Source: Neocallimastix lanati (nom. inval.)
Lineage: Eukaryota; Neocallimastigomycota; Neocallimastigomycetes; Neocallimastigales; Neocallimastigaceae
Direction: 5' to 3'
Assembly: GCA_016946835.1 (NCBI GenBank)
Contig: JACVTC010000066.1
Coordinates: 957,501 to 1,016,927 of the forward strand
Length of the DNA: 59,427 nucleotides
Below are positions 45,812-57,599 of the stretch, piece by piece (position 1 is the stretch's first letter; each line of letters opens with the position of its first letter). The position numbers and the translations under genes were made by a program. Below the pieces are notes generated by a model that saw only the letters and a program-made list of their open reading frames with translations, was not told where the DNA came from and made no database searches.

Positions 45812-48478
45812 ATGTCACAAGAAATTAAGTTACAAACTGAAAAACGTCTTAACAAAGACAATTTTGAAGAAATGGAATTCCTTATTGGAAATATCCTTAT
45901 ATCTAAAAGGCTTCAAAAATATGTCGAAAAGGACAAAATTGGAGAACTTAAGAACAAACTTGAAGAGAAAAGCAAAATTCAAACGAAAGATGAGCAAACT
46001 CTCAAGGAAATAAATGACCTTAAGGCAGAAATTGAAGATGCTGAAACAAAGGATGCTTCGGCATGTACAATCATATGTACCAATGTCTCGAAAGAAACTT
46101 TAGAATTCATTAAGGGACTAGACACTGCCTACAAAATCATGGAAAAATTAAAATCTCTTTATGGAAAAAAGAAATCCTCTGATGTCCAATATTGGATGAG
46201 AAAAATGTATTCCTTAAAGGCAAAAAATCTTTCTGACTGCAAAGATGTCATAAATCAAATTAAAGAAATTTTTGACATCATGACAAAAAAACAACGCAAA
46301 TCTCGGAGATTGGGAAAAAATTCGAGTTTTATACTTATCTTTCCCAAAAATCTTAAAGGATCAAATTCATCCTGATGGAACCAAATCCGTTGACGATGTC
46401 TTAAAGGAAGCCATTAACAAAATTAATTTCCAAATTTATCTACACAGTACTATAGACTACAACAAAAATCTGAAGAGCAATGAGGATCTCATGGATTTAA
46501 ATTTAGTCGAAAGTAACAAAAATGGAAATTACGTTTCGAAATCCAAGAGCTATTCCACTCCAAGGTCTACTTATTGTCACATTTGCAAAGAAAATGGACA
46601 CTCTACTGATGACTGTGTTTATAATGGTTTAAATAAGAAAAACCAAAATAAATCTAACAAAAATGAAAACAAGTCATCCCGTAGACAAAAGTCCAAAAAA
46701 AGTCCAAAAGAAATAATAACAAAAACAAAGGAAGTTCTATTAATAATGTGGAATATGAAGAGAATCTATCCGATGAAGAAGTTTCATTTCGAAGAATTAC
46801 AAGCCATGTATGATAAAAGATTGGACAGTATTGAAACCTTAGATGAATCTGGTATTCAAAACACATTTGAAAATCAAGGAACACCTTGTATATCATTGAT
46901 TACTGAACAATCCGATGATAAAATAATTTGGACTTTCAATACAGGTGGTGCTTTAGAGCACATAACAAATAATAAAAACATTCTCACAAATTTTTAAAAG
47001 TGAAAATTTGACATTAAAATGTACCAACAATTCTCTTTGTAAATTCGAAGGTATAGGCACATTTGAGGGTAACATAAACGGTTATGAAATTAAACTGGAA
47101 AATGTTTTATATTCGAAAGATGTAAACAAAAATCTGTTAAGTGGAATCAAACTTTCCAAAAATGGCATTAAATATGATCTATAATCAAAAAACAATAAGG
47201 TTTTTCTTACTCTGAAACTAAAGAAGAATAAAAGATCTATAAAGGTTGGAACATTTGAAGCAAATAATAACAACACTATATATTCATATTCCTATTACAA
47301 GGATATATAAGGATATGAAAGAAAACTTTATGGACACTATTTCAGCTGAAGAAGAAACTTTTTTAAATGACCAATCCAAATTACTTTGGCACAGAAGACT
47401 TGGTCATTTCTACCATGAAGATTTGAACAAGTATCTTAAACTTCATAATGTTAAACCCTCCAAAATGTTTTGACTGTAAAATAGCTAAACTAAACCGAAA
47501 ACCACACAACGGGGAAACTCCTAAAGCTACCCTCCCGATTGAAGTTATCCACTCTGATGTGATAGGGCCACTTCATAAATCATTTAATGGTAAAAGGTAT
47601 ATTCTAACTTTCATTGATGAATATACCAGAAAAAGTTGGGTATTCCTCTTGGAAAGTAAATCTGATATTCCAAGAACGATTACTATTTTCTTTACTTATT
47701 TAAATAATCAATTCACAATGAAAATTAAATCTTTTCATTCTGACCACAGAACTGAATACGATAACAAAAAAGGTTCTTAATTTTTGTAAGGAAAATGGCA
47801 TTTTGAAAACTTTCTCTCCTCCCCATAATCCTCAAAATAATGGAATCACAGAACGACTTAATTATACTCTAGTAAATTGTGCCAAAACATTACTCCAATG
47901 GAGAAAGATGTCTATCGATTTCTGGGATTATGCAATTAAGTATGCAAACCTAATTATACAACATAACTCCACATAAAGGAATTAACAATAAAATTCCTAA
48001 TGAAATCTATTATAACAAGAAGGTTGATTTAAAATATATATAAGTATTCGGTTGTATTGCATACTATAAAGACTTCTCCCAAAACAAAAATAAGTATAAA
48101 AGTAATGCAATTAAAGGAACGTTTGTAGAATTCAATATGAAATCAAAATGTTATATGATTATGGATAATAAAGAATATAATATTCATCTTGTAAGAGAAG
48201 TTGTATTTGATGAACAAACACCTTCTACTTTGCAAACCAAAGAAAATAGTTCAAAACTTCTAACAAATATTTTCAATAATGATAATTATATTTTTGAAAC
48301 ACCAATAAGAAACATGAATGATTATACAAACACTTCTAATGAAGAAGCTAGTTATGATGAATCAATATCTAAAAACATTAATGTAAGCACTAAAGGTTCT
48401 TCCTCAAAGAAGGAAATTAAGCATTTTTTCACATACACTAGAATCAACATACACTTTATTTTTCAATACTATTACTAA
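45812..48478 (+). mobile_element. Ty1/copia gag-pol relic, gag to integrase
   Basis: The longest copia relic here. Gag starts at 45812 (KRLNKDNFEEMEFLIGNILI, TAYKIMEKLKSLYGKKKSSD), shifts frame near 46293 and continues as DWEKIRVLYLSFPKILKDQI, then the zinc knuckle CHICKENGHSTDDC (46576-46617). The protease site reads FNTGGALEHITNN (46932-46970) with Asn in place of the catalytic Asp. GAG-preintegrase LLWHRRLGHFYHEDL (47381-47425) and integrase HSDVIGPLHKSFNGKRYILT, FIDEYTRKSWVF (47550-47645) and FSPPHNPQNNGITERL (47809-47856) follow, with KSNAIKGTFVEF at 48094-48135. At least five frame changes or stops separate the domains, and RT and RNase H are absent. The 3' end merges into an ACTATT microsatellite at 48475-48600. 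Inactive. Confidence 0.85.
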
Positions 48479-48600
48479 CATTACTGATAATACTATTACT
48501 AATATTATTATAACTATTATTATTATAACTATTATTACTATTACTATTATTACTATTACTATTATCATTATTACTATTATCATTATTACTATTAACGTTA
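48475..48600. repeat. (ACTATT)/(ATT) microsatellite
   Basis: Imperfect ACTATT, ATTATT and ATCATT units in the direct continuation of the copia relic. Confidence 0.9.
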
Positions 48601-49935
48601 TCAATTGTTAGGATGCTTTAAAAATAGCATTATATATTGGAATAAAATTTTATCATTGACTTTACTAGGAATATGATTGAAAAATGGATAATCAAATTAA
48701 CCAATGTTTTATCTAATGTCTATTATTTTTACAACAAGGATAAAAATTAGGACACACTTGATCTAAATTCTAAAACATTTTAATAATGAAAATTAAAAAA
48801 AAAAAAATATAAATATATATATAATAATAAAACTATAATTAAAGTTTTTATTAATAATTAAAGTTTTAATTTTAATTTTTTGTCTTATATTAAATCAAAA
48901 ATTTTCTAATATTTATTGATTGATTACCATTTTATATATTTAATATATTGGTAGCCAATAAAATGCTTTATATAATTACACATAATAACTACATTATAAA
49001 TAAAAATTATTTAATTTTGATATTGTTCCAATAAATAAATCATCTTTTTACTATGAATAATAAAAATTTAATATAAGTATATTTAATAATAATTATTCTC
49101 TTTTTTTATTTAATTTCTTTTAAAATTATTATATGTATAATAGTATTATTTATATATATATATAAATAATACTATGGATTTATTATTATATTATCATAAT
49201 TATAGAAAAAATAATAATAATAATAATAACTGTCAACTCTTTTCTTAATGGTTTTATTATTTATTTATTCCATATTAAACTATTCAAAGAGATCCATGGT
49301 AAATATGAAAAAATTAATTTCAATGGTTATGGTTTTTATAAATAAAAATAAAATTATATATATATATATATTTTTCAATTCATAAAATATTTATATTTTA
49401 TATTTCAATTTTTTTTTTTTTTTAAATTTCAATTATTAAATTTAAATTTAAAAAAAAAATAAATATATAATTTATAATTCAAAAAAGTTAATAATTTTAT
49501 TATTATAATAATAATATATTTATGTATATTTTTTTTTATAGTTTTTATTTAATAAAAAAATAAAAAAATATATCAGACAATTTTTATGTATAAATCAAGA
49601 AATATATAAAATTATTTTAAAGTATATTAAAAATAAATAATAATAATAATAAATATAAAAAAAAAAAAAAATAAAAATTAAAAATTAATATTACATCAAT
49701 ATGGATACCTACTGCTATTATTTATTTTCTATTATTTTTTTATAATTCATTATTATTTGTTATTTACTATTTAATATACACCACACTGTTTATTAACTTT
49801 TTTTTTTTTTTAAAATATAAAATCTATATTATTGTTTCCATTTAGTTATATTAAATGTATCATTAATATATTATTTATTAAATAATATGATGATGATTTA
49901 CTTTTACTATTATAATTTTAAATAGAGAATTAGAC
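48601..49935. other. Intergenic, AT-rich
   Basis: No gene is seen. It contains AATAAT tracts and T-runs. Confidence 0.55.
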
Positions 49936-49939
49936 TTAA

Positions 49940-50260
49940 TAAAAAAAAAAGGTTATTCTACCTCAATTAACAAGGATAATAGCGATAGTAGTCACAATAA
50001 TAACAGCAACAATAGTAGTAATAGTAATAATGGTAATATTACTATTAATAACAATGATATCAACAACGGTGACAACAATGACAACAATAGCGGCAGTAAT
50101 TATTATTATGATAAGAATTCCTCAAATAAAATTGTTATAATTATATCGCTATTATTCTTATTGTCTTAATTGCTATTTTAGATTTATATTTTGGATGATA
50201 TAAAAAAACGCAATGAAAATGAAAATAATGATCCTTTAGAAACCAAGAATGATTGGACCG
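49940..50260 (+). pseudogene. Decayed end of a membrane protein: Asn/Ser-rich stretch, TM, short tail
   Basis: The plus strand reads GYSTSINKDNSDSSHNNN, GNITINNNDINNGDNNDN, SGSNYYYDKNSSNKIV, then a hydrophobic stretch (IIISLLFLLS, a stop, LLF) and DDIKKRNENENNDPLETKND. That order (linker, TM, positively charged residues, acidic tail) resembles the C-terminal end of a type I membrane protein, but stops interrupt the TM and there is no start. The family is not recognised. Confidence 0.4.
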
Positions 50261-51429
50261 TTTAAACTATCAGAAAGAGGGTCATTGAACATGTAGGACT
50301 TTTTCTATAAGTAGAAAAGAGAACTTAAAATGATTGAAATGTGTTTCATTTTCAAAAAAAAAAAAAAAAAAAAAAAAAGTGTAATATTAAAAATATAGGG
50401 AATATTTTCCATTGGATCAATGAATGATAAAAATTAGAATAATCAAAATCAATCAAGGGGCTGCTAATTTAAATGAATCTATACTACCTATAGTAATTTA
50501 TTTAGAACTATATAATTCTAAATAAATTACTATAGGAAAAATATTTATCCTTTATCTTTAATCTTTTTTTTTCTTTTAGATTTGTTTTGTTTTGGTTTTG
50601 TTTTTAAGAAGTAAAAAAAAAAAAAAAAATATTATATTATATTATATTACTTTTTTCATTATCTTATCAAAATAAAATTTTCTTGATGGAATGGTTACAG
50701 ATTTGGATATCATTGATTATTTTTCTTAGTTTTCTTTAATTAGTTTTATTTTATTTTATTTTTTTTTTTCACATACAATAAAAGAAAAAAGAAAAAAGAA
50801 AAGGGATCAATTTATTTAATCATTTAATTATATGTTTTATATTTAAACAGAGATACATTGAATATAAAAAAAAAAATAAAAATAAAAATAATTATATATA
50901 TATTAATATTATGGTAAATTGAATACAATTATAATATTTATAATTAGAAAAAAAATGTACACAAAACAAAGCAAAACAAAAAAATAAAGATCAATAATAC
51001 AAAATTAAAAAATTTTATAATTTAATAATTTTATAATTTTATAATTTTATTAGTTATTTCACTAAAAAAAAAAAAAATCTCTTAAATCATTAATAAATTA
51101 TAATATTTTAATATTAATTACTAATAACTATTTTTATATAAGTTAATATTTCTTTTTTTAAAGTTATAATAATTCATATAATATATTTCAAAATGTTAAT
51201 GATAAATTTAATTAATTTAAAAAAAAAAAATTTTATTACTTAATTTTAAATAAATGTAAAATTATAATAATAGATTAACTATGAATTGAAATTTTACCAC
51301 CAAATTTTAATATATATATATATTTTATTTTTATAAAAGATTTTGAATTTTGAATTAAGGCTATTAACTGTAATAATATTTTTTTTATATACTTTTAAAT
51401 TTTATGTTATTTTTTTTTAATTAATAGAT
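50261..51429. other. Intergenic with a hairpin, 3' flank of the chitin-binding gene
   Basis: No gene is seen. It contains an A-run at 50355-50378, the hairpin at 50487-50536 and AT-rich DNA up to the stop codon at 51430. Confidence 0.55.
50487..50536. repeat. Perfect 20-bp inverted repeat, 10-nt loop
   Basis: CCTATAGTAATTTATTTAGA at 50487-50506 and its exact reverse complement at 50517-50536. Confidence 0.9.
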
Positions 51430-54400
51430 TTACCAACATGCACCATAATTGGATTGACATCCAGAACTCTTTTCACAGTACTTTTTGGAAGTACCACAGT
51501 AACCATACTTACTACAGCATTCACCATGAAGACATTTGCCATACTTTTCACCACATCTTCCATTTAAAGATTTTCTAATAGTTCTCATAGTGGTGGTCTC
51601 AGTAATAGTCTTCTTAGTTTTGCAGTTTCCAAATTCTGATTGACAACCTTCACTTATATTACAGTATTTACTAGAAATTCCACACCAACCATATTTACTA
51701 CAACATTCACCTTCTGGACATTTACCATACTTACTACCACATCTTCCATTAGTATTAATAACTTCATTACATTTTCCAAATTCAGATTGACATCCTTGGT
51801 TTACATCACAGTATTTTTGACTCTTTCCACACCAGCCATACTTACTACAACAGTATCCCTTTGCACATTTACCATATCCTTTACCACATCTCTCAGTACT
51901 TCCTTCAGTTTTTCCTGTACTATTACATTGACCAAATTCGGACTGACATCCTTGGTTTACATCACAGTACTTTTCACTCTTTCCACACCATCCGTGCTTA
52001 CTACAACAATATCCCTTCTTACAAACTCCGAATCCTTTACCGCATCTATCATTTTCAGATACCTTTGCAGTCTTTGGACTTTCATTATCATCTTCAGTTG
52101 GAATTCCGGCAATTTCGGCATCAGATTGCTTTCCATTTCCGTTGTTTTTATTACATTCACCAAATTCAGATTGACATCCTTGGTTTACATCACAGTACAC
52201 TTCACTCTTTCCACACCATCCGTACTTACTACAACAATATCCCTTCTTACAAACTCCGAATCCTTTACCGCATCTATCATTTTCAGATACCTTTGCATTC
52301 TTTGGACTTTCTTCATCATCTTCAGATTCATTATCATCTTCAACTGGGGCTCCAGTAATTTCATCATCGTCATCAGATTTTTCATCATCTTCAACTATAC
52401 CATTACATTTTCCATATTTGGATTGACATCCTTGGTTTACATCACAGTACTTCTCACTTTTTCCACACCATCCGTACTTACTACAACAATATCCTTCAGC
52501 ACATTTACCATATCCTTCACCACATTTATCATTATTGTTATTTGTTTCTCTTGAAGTACTAGTTTTCGTACTAGTTTGAATTTTATTTGTAGTAGTAGTC
52601 ACAGTAGCAGATTGAGAGTCAGTAGCAGTAGCACTACCAGTTACAGTAGCAGATTGAGAGTCAGTAGCAGTAGCACTATCAGTTACAGTAGCAGATTGAG
52701 AGTCAGTAGCAGTAGCACTATCAGTTACAGTAGCAGATTGAGAGTCAGTAGCAGTAGCACTACCAGTTACAGTAGCAGATTGAGAGTCAGTAGCAGTAGC
52801 ACTACCAGTTACAGTAGCAGATTGAGAGTCAGTAGCAGTAGCACTATCAGTTACAGTAGCACTATCAGTTACAGTAGCACTATCAGTTACAGTAGCACTA
52901 TCAGTTACAGTAGCACTATCAGTTACAGTAGCACTATCAGTTACAGTAGCACTATCAGTTACAGTAGCACTATCAGTTACAGTAGTAATTGTAAATTCAC
53001 GTGGTGTTTCTTCTTCACCATTATTTTCTTCTTCTCCATCATTATTTTCTTCTTCTCCATCATTATTTTCTTCTTCTCCATCATTATTTTCTTCTTCTCC
53101 ATCATTCATTTCTTCCTCTTTTTCTTCTTCTTCATTTTCTTCTTCTTCTTCTTCTTCATTTTCTTCTTCTGCTTCAATTGCTTCTTCTTCATTTTCTTCT
53201 TCTTCTTCATTTTCTTCTTTTTCTTCATTTTCTTCTTCATCATTCTCTTCTTCATTATTTTCTTCTTCTTCTTCTTCTTCTTCTTCTTTTTCTTCATTTT
53301 CTTCTTCATTATTTTCTTTTTCATCATTCTCTACTTCATCATTTTCTTCTCCATCATTCTTTTCTTCCTCATTTTCTTCTTCTTCATTACAACCAACACA
53401 CTCTTCTTCTTCATTTTCTTCTTCTTCATTTTCTTCTTCTGCTTCAATATCTCTTTCTTCCGCTTCAATTGCTTCTTCATTTTCTTCTTCTTTTTCATTT
53501 TCTTCTTTTTCTTCATTTTCTTCTTCATTTTCATTTTCTTCTTTTTCTTCATTTTCTTCTTCATTATTCTCTTCTTCATTATTTTCTTCTTCTTCTTCTT
53601 CTTCTTCTTCTTCTTCATTTTCTTCTTCTTCTTCCTCTTCATTCTCTTCTTCTTCATTTTCTTCATTTTCTTCTTCTTCATTTTCTTCTTCGTTCTCTTC
53701 TTCTTCTTCTTGATTTTCTTGATTTTCTTCTTCATTTTCTTCTTCTTCTTTTTCATTTTCTTCTTCCTCATTTTCTTCTTCTTCTCCTTCTTCATTTTCT
53801 TCTTCATTCTCTTCTTCCTCATTCATTTCTTCCTCTTCTTCTTCTTCTTCATTTTCTTCTTCTTCTTCTTCCTCTTTATTCTCTTCTTCTTCTTCTTCAT
53901 TTTCTTCTTCATTATTTTCTTCATTCTCTTCTTCTTCTTCTTCATTTTCTTCTTCATTATTTTCTTCATTCTCTTCTTCTTCTTCTTCTTCATTTTCTTT
54001 ATTTTCTTCTTCTTCTTCTTCATTTTCTTCTTTTTCTTCATTTTCTTCTTCATCATTTTCTTCTTCATTATTTTCTTCTTCTTCTTCTTCTTCTTCTTCT
54101 TCTTCTTCTTTTTCTTCATTTTCTTCTTCATTATTTTCTTCTTCATCATTTTCTTCTTCATCATTCTCTTCTTCATCATTTTCTTCTTCTTCATTACAAC
54201 CAACACACTCTTCTTCATTTTCTTCTTCTTCATTTTCTTCCTCATTCTCTTCTTCATTCTCTTCTTCTTCATTTTCTTCATTTTCTTCATTTTCTTCTTC
54301 TTCTTCCTCTTCATTATTTTCTTCTTCTTCTTCTTCATTTTCTTTATTTTCTTCTTCTTCTTCTTCTTCATTTTCTTTATTTTCTTCTTCTTCTTCTTCA

Positions 54401-57400
54401 TTTTCTTCTTTTTCTTCATTTTCTTCTTCATCATTTTCTTCTTCATTATTTTCTTCTTCTTCTTCTTCTTCTTCTTCTTCTTCTTCTTCATTTTCTTCTT
54501 CATCATTCTCTTCTTCATCATTTTCTTCTTCTTCATTACAACCAACACACTCTTCTTCATTTTCTTCTTCATCATTTTCTTCTTCTTCTTCTTCAACTGT
54601 TTCTTCTTCTTCAATATTTTCTTCTTCTTCTTCTTCTTCAACTGTTTCTTCTTCTTCAATATTTTCTTCTTCTTCTTCAATATTTTCTTCTTCTTCATCA
54701 TCAATATTTTCTTCTTCTTCTTCTTCAATATTTTCTTCTTCTTCTTCTTCAATATTTTCTTCTTCTTCTTCCTCTTCTTCATTTTCTTCTTCTTTTTCTT
54801 CTTCTTCATTATTTTCTTCTTCCTCTTCATTATTTTCTTCTTCTTCTTCTTCTTCTTCATTTTCTTCTTCTTCTTCATTATTTTCTTCTTCCTCTTCATT
54901 ATTTTCTTCCTCTTCTTCTTCTTCTTCATTTTCCTCTTCCTCTTCATTATTTTCTTCTTCTTCTTCTTCTTCATTTTCTTCTTCTTCTTCCTCTTCTTCA
55001 TTTTCTTCTTCCTCTTCCTCTTCTTCATTTTCTTCTTCTTCTTCTTCTTCTTCTTCATTTTCTTTATTTTCTTCTTCATTTTCTTCTTCTTCTTCCTCTT
55101 CTTCATTTTCTTCTTCTTCTTCTTCTTCTTTATTTTCTTCTTCTTCTTCATTATTTTCTTCCTCTTCTTCTTCTTCATTTTCTTCTTCCTCTTCATTTTC
55201 TTCTTCCTCTTCATTATTTTCTTCCTCTTCTTCTTCTTCATTTTCTTCTTCCTCTTCTTCTTCCTCTTCATTATTTTCTTCTTCTTCTTCTTCTTCATTT
55301 TCTTCTTCTTCTTCATTATTTTCTTCCTCTTCTTCTTCTTCTTCATTTTCCTCTTCCTCTTCATTATTTTCTTCTTCTTCTTCTTCTTCTTCATTTTCTT
55401 CTTCTTCTTCCTCTTCTTCATTTTCTTCTTCCTCTTCCTCTTCTTCATTTTCTTCTTCTTCTTCTTCTTCTTCATTTTCTTTATTTTCTTCTTCATTTTC
55501 TTCTTCTTCTTCTTCTTCTTTATTTTCTTCTTCCTCTTCATTATTTTCTTCCTCTTCTTCTTCTTCATTTTCTTCTTCCTCTTCATTTTCTTCTTCCTCT
55601 TCATTATTTTCTTCCTCTTCTTCTTCTTCTTCATTTTCTTCTTCCTCTTCTTCTTCCTCTTCATTATTTTCTTCTTCTTCTTCATTTTCTTTATTTTCTT
55701 CTTCCTCTTCTTCATTTTCTTCTTCCTTTTCTTCTTCTTCATTTTCTTCTTCTTCTTCATTATTTTCTTCTTCCTCTTCATTATTTTCTTCCTCTTCTTC
55801 TTCTTCTTCATTTTCTTCTTCCTCTTCTTCTTCCTCTTCATTATTTTCTTCTTCTTCTTCTTCATTTTCTTTATTTTCTTCTTCTTCTTCATTATTTTCT
55901 TCTTCCTCTTCATTATTTTCTTCCTCTTCTTCTTCTTCTTCATTTTCCTCTTCCTCTTCATTATTTTCTTCTTCTTCTTCTTCTTCTTCTTCATTTTCTT
56001 CTTCCTCTTCCTCTTCTTCATTTTCTTCTTCCTTTTCTTCTTCTTCATTTTCTTCTTCTTCTTCATTATTTTCTTCTTCCTCTTCATTATTTTCTTCTTC
56101 TTCTTCTTCATTTTCTTTATTTTCTTCTTCTTCTTCATTATTTTCTTCTTCCTCTTCATTATTTTCTTCCTCTTCTTCTTCTTCTTCATTTTCCTCTTCC
56201 TCTTCATTATTTTCTTCTTCTTCTTCTTCTTCTTCATTTTCTTCTTCCTCTTCCTCTTCTTCATTTTCTTCTTCCTTTTCTTCTTCTTCATTTTCTTCTT
56301 CTTCTTCATTATTTTCTTCTTCCTCTTCATTATTTTCTTCCTCTTCTTCTTCTTCTTCATTTTCTTCTTCCTCTTCCTCTTCTTCATTTTCTTCTTCCTC
56401 TTCATTATTTTCTTCTTCTTCTTCTTCATTTTCTTTATTTTCTTCTTCTTCTTCTTCATTTTCCTCTTCCTCTTCATTATTTTCTTCTTCTTCTTCTTCT
56501 TCTTCATTTTCTTCTTCCTCTTCCTCTTCTTCATTTTCTTCTTCCTTTTCTTCTTCTTCATTTTCTTCTTCTTCTTCATTATTTTCTTCTTCCTCTTCAT
56601 TATTTTCTTCCTCTTCTTCTTCTTCTTCATTTTCTTCTTCCTCTTCTTCTTCCTCTTCATTATTTTCTTCTTCTTCTTCTTCATTTTCTTTATTTTCTTC
56701 TTCTTCTTCATTATTTTCTTCTTCCTCTTCATTATTTTCTTCTTCTTCTTCTTCTTCTTCATTTTCTTCTTCCTCTTCCTCTTCTTCATTTTCTTCTTCC
56801 TCTTCCTCTTCTTCATTTTCTTCTTCTTCTTCTTCTTCTTTATTTTCTTCTTCCTCTTCATTATTTTCTTCCTCTTCTTCTTCTTCTTCTTTATTTTCTT
56901 CTTCCTCTTCATTATTTTCTTCCTCTTCTTCTTCTTCTTCATTTTCCTCTTCCTCTTCATTATTTTCTTCTTCTTCTTCTTCTTCTTCTTCATTTTCTTT
57001 ATTTTCTTCTTCCTCTTCTTCATTTTCTTCTTCCTCTTCATTATTTTCTTCTTCTTCTTCTTCTTCATTTTCTTCTTCCTCTTCATTATTTTCTTCCTCT
57101 TCTTCTTCTTCTTCTTCATTTTCTTCTTCCTCTTCCTCTTCTTCATTTTCTTCTTCTTTTTCTTCTTCTTCATTTTCTTCTTCTTCTTCTTCTTCTTCAT
57201 TTTCTTCTTCTTCTTCTTCTTCCTCTTCATTTTCTTCTTCCTCTTCATTATTTTCTTCTTTTTCTTCTTCTTCATTTTCTTCTTCCTCTTCCTCTTCTTC
57301 ATTTTCTTCTTCCTCTTCATTATTTTCTTCTTCTTCTTCTTCTTCTTCATTTTCTTTATTTTCTTCTTCCTCTCTTCATTTTCTTCTTCTTCTTCTTCTT

Positions 57401-57589
57401 TATTTTCTTCTTCCTCTTCATTATTTTCTTCCTCTTCTTCTTCTTCATTTTCCTCTTCCTCTTCATTATTTTCTTCTTCTTCTTCTTCTTCTTCATTTTC
57501 TTCTTCCTCTTCCTCTTCTTCATTTTCTTCTTCCTCTTTATTATTTTCTTCTTCTTCTTCTTCCTCATTTTCTTCTTCCTCTTCCTCTT
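51430..57589 (-). CDS. Hevein-type chitin-binding protein (six CBM18) with giant acidic region
   Basis: C-terminal exon of a long secreted gene. Reading from its 3' end: six CBM18 domains, each about 43 residues with eight Cys, pattern RCGxxYGKC...GxCCSKYGWCG.....YC....GCQS.YG.C; they bind chitin. They lie at about 51430-52545. Before them is a stalk of repeated TDSATVT and TDSQSATVT (52585-52985), then a run of Glu/Asn (EEENEEE, some Lys and Asp) from 52990 to 57589, about 1,500 residues. The first in-frame ATG is at 53826, but the Glu frame has no stop upstream as far as 57375. An AG acceptor at 57590-57591 (TTACAATTATAG) fits in phase 1 with the micro-exons further up, so 53826 is probably not the start. 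A 2-bp insertion near 57372 breaks the frame; without it the Glu frame is open to 57589. The insertion may be an assembly error, common in such repeats, or a true null. Confidence 0.85.
52585..52990 (-). repeat. Tandem coding repeats in the stalk: 18-bp and 42-bp units
   Basis: Eight copies of an 18-bp unit (AGTAGCACTATCAGTTAC on the plus strand, encoding Val-Thr-Asp-Ser-Ala-Thr) at about 52840-52985 and about six copies of a 42-bp unit that also carries AGATTGAGAGTCAGTAGC at 52605-52850. The 42-bp units alternate ACCAGTTAC and ATCAGTTAC, giving Gly or Asp. Confidence 0.9.
53001..57589 (+). repeat. 4.6-kb polypyrimidine (TTC/CTC) tract
   Basis: The plus strand is almost entirely T and C, interrupted regularly only by ATT; the minus strand is purine-rich (GAA, GAG, AAT). 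Most units are (TTC)4-8 with CTC, ATT and TTT at variable positions. Three frames are open over thousands of bases as a consequence. Higher-order repetition is visible, for example repeated blocks of about 240-320 bp between 55.0 and 57.0 kb, and TTACAACCAACACACTC three times (53387, 54194, 54535). Confidence 0.95.
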
Positions 57590-57599
57590 CTATAATTGT

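Noticed and set aside
51640-52554. Plus-strand Thr/Phe/Ser-rich frame over the CBM18 domains
   Set aside because: It is the antisense of six well-formed CBM18 domains.
53823-57350. Minus-strand Lys/Met/Arg open frame of about 1,175 codons
   Set aside because: It is the +1 reading of GAA/AAT repeats and has no domain. I keep it only as a possible consequence of the 2-bp insertion.
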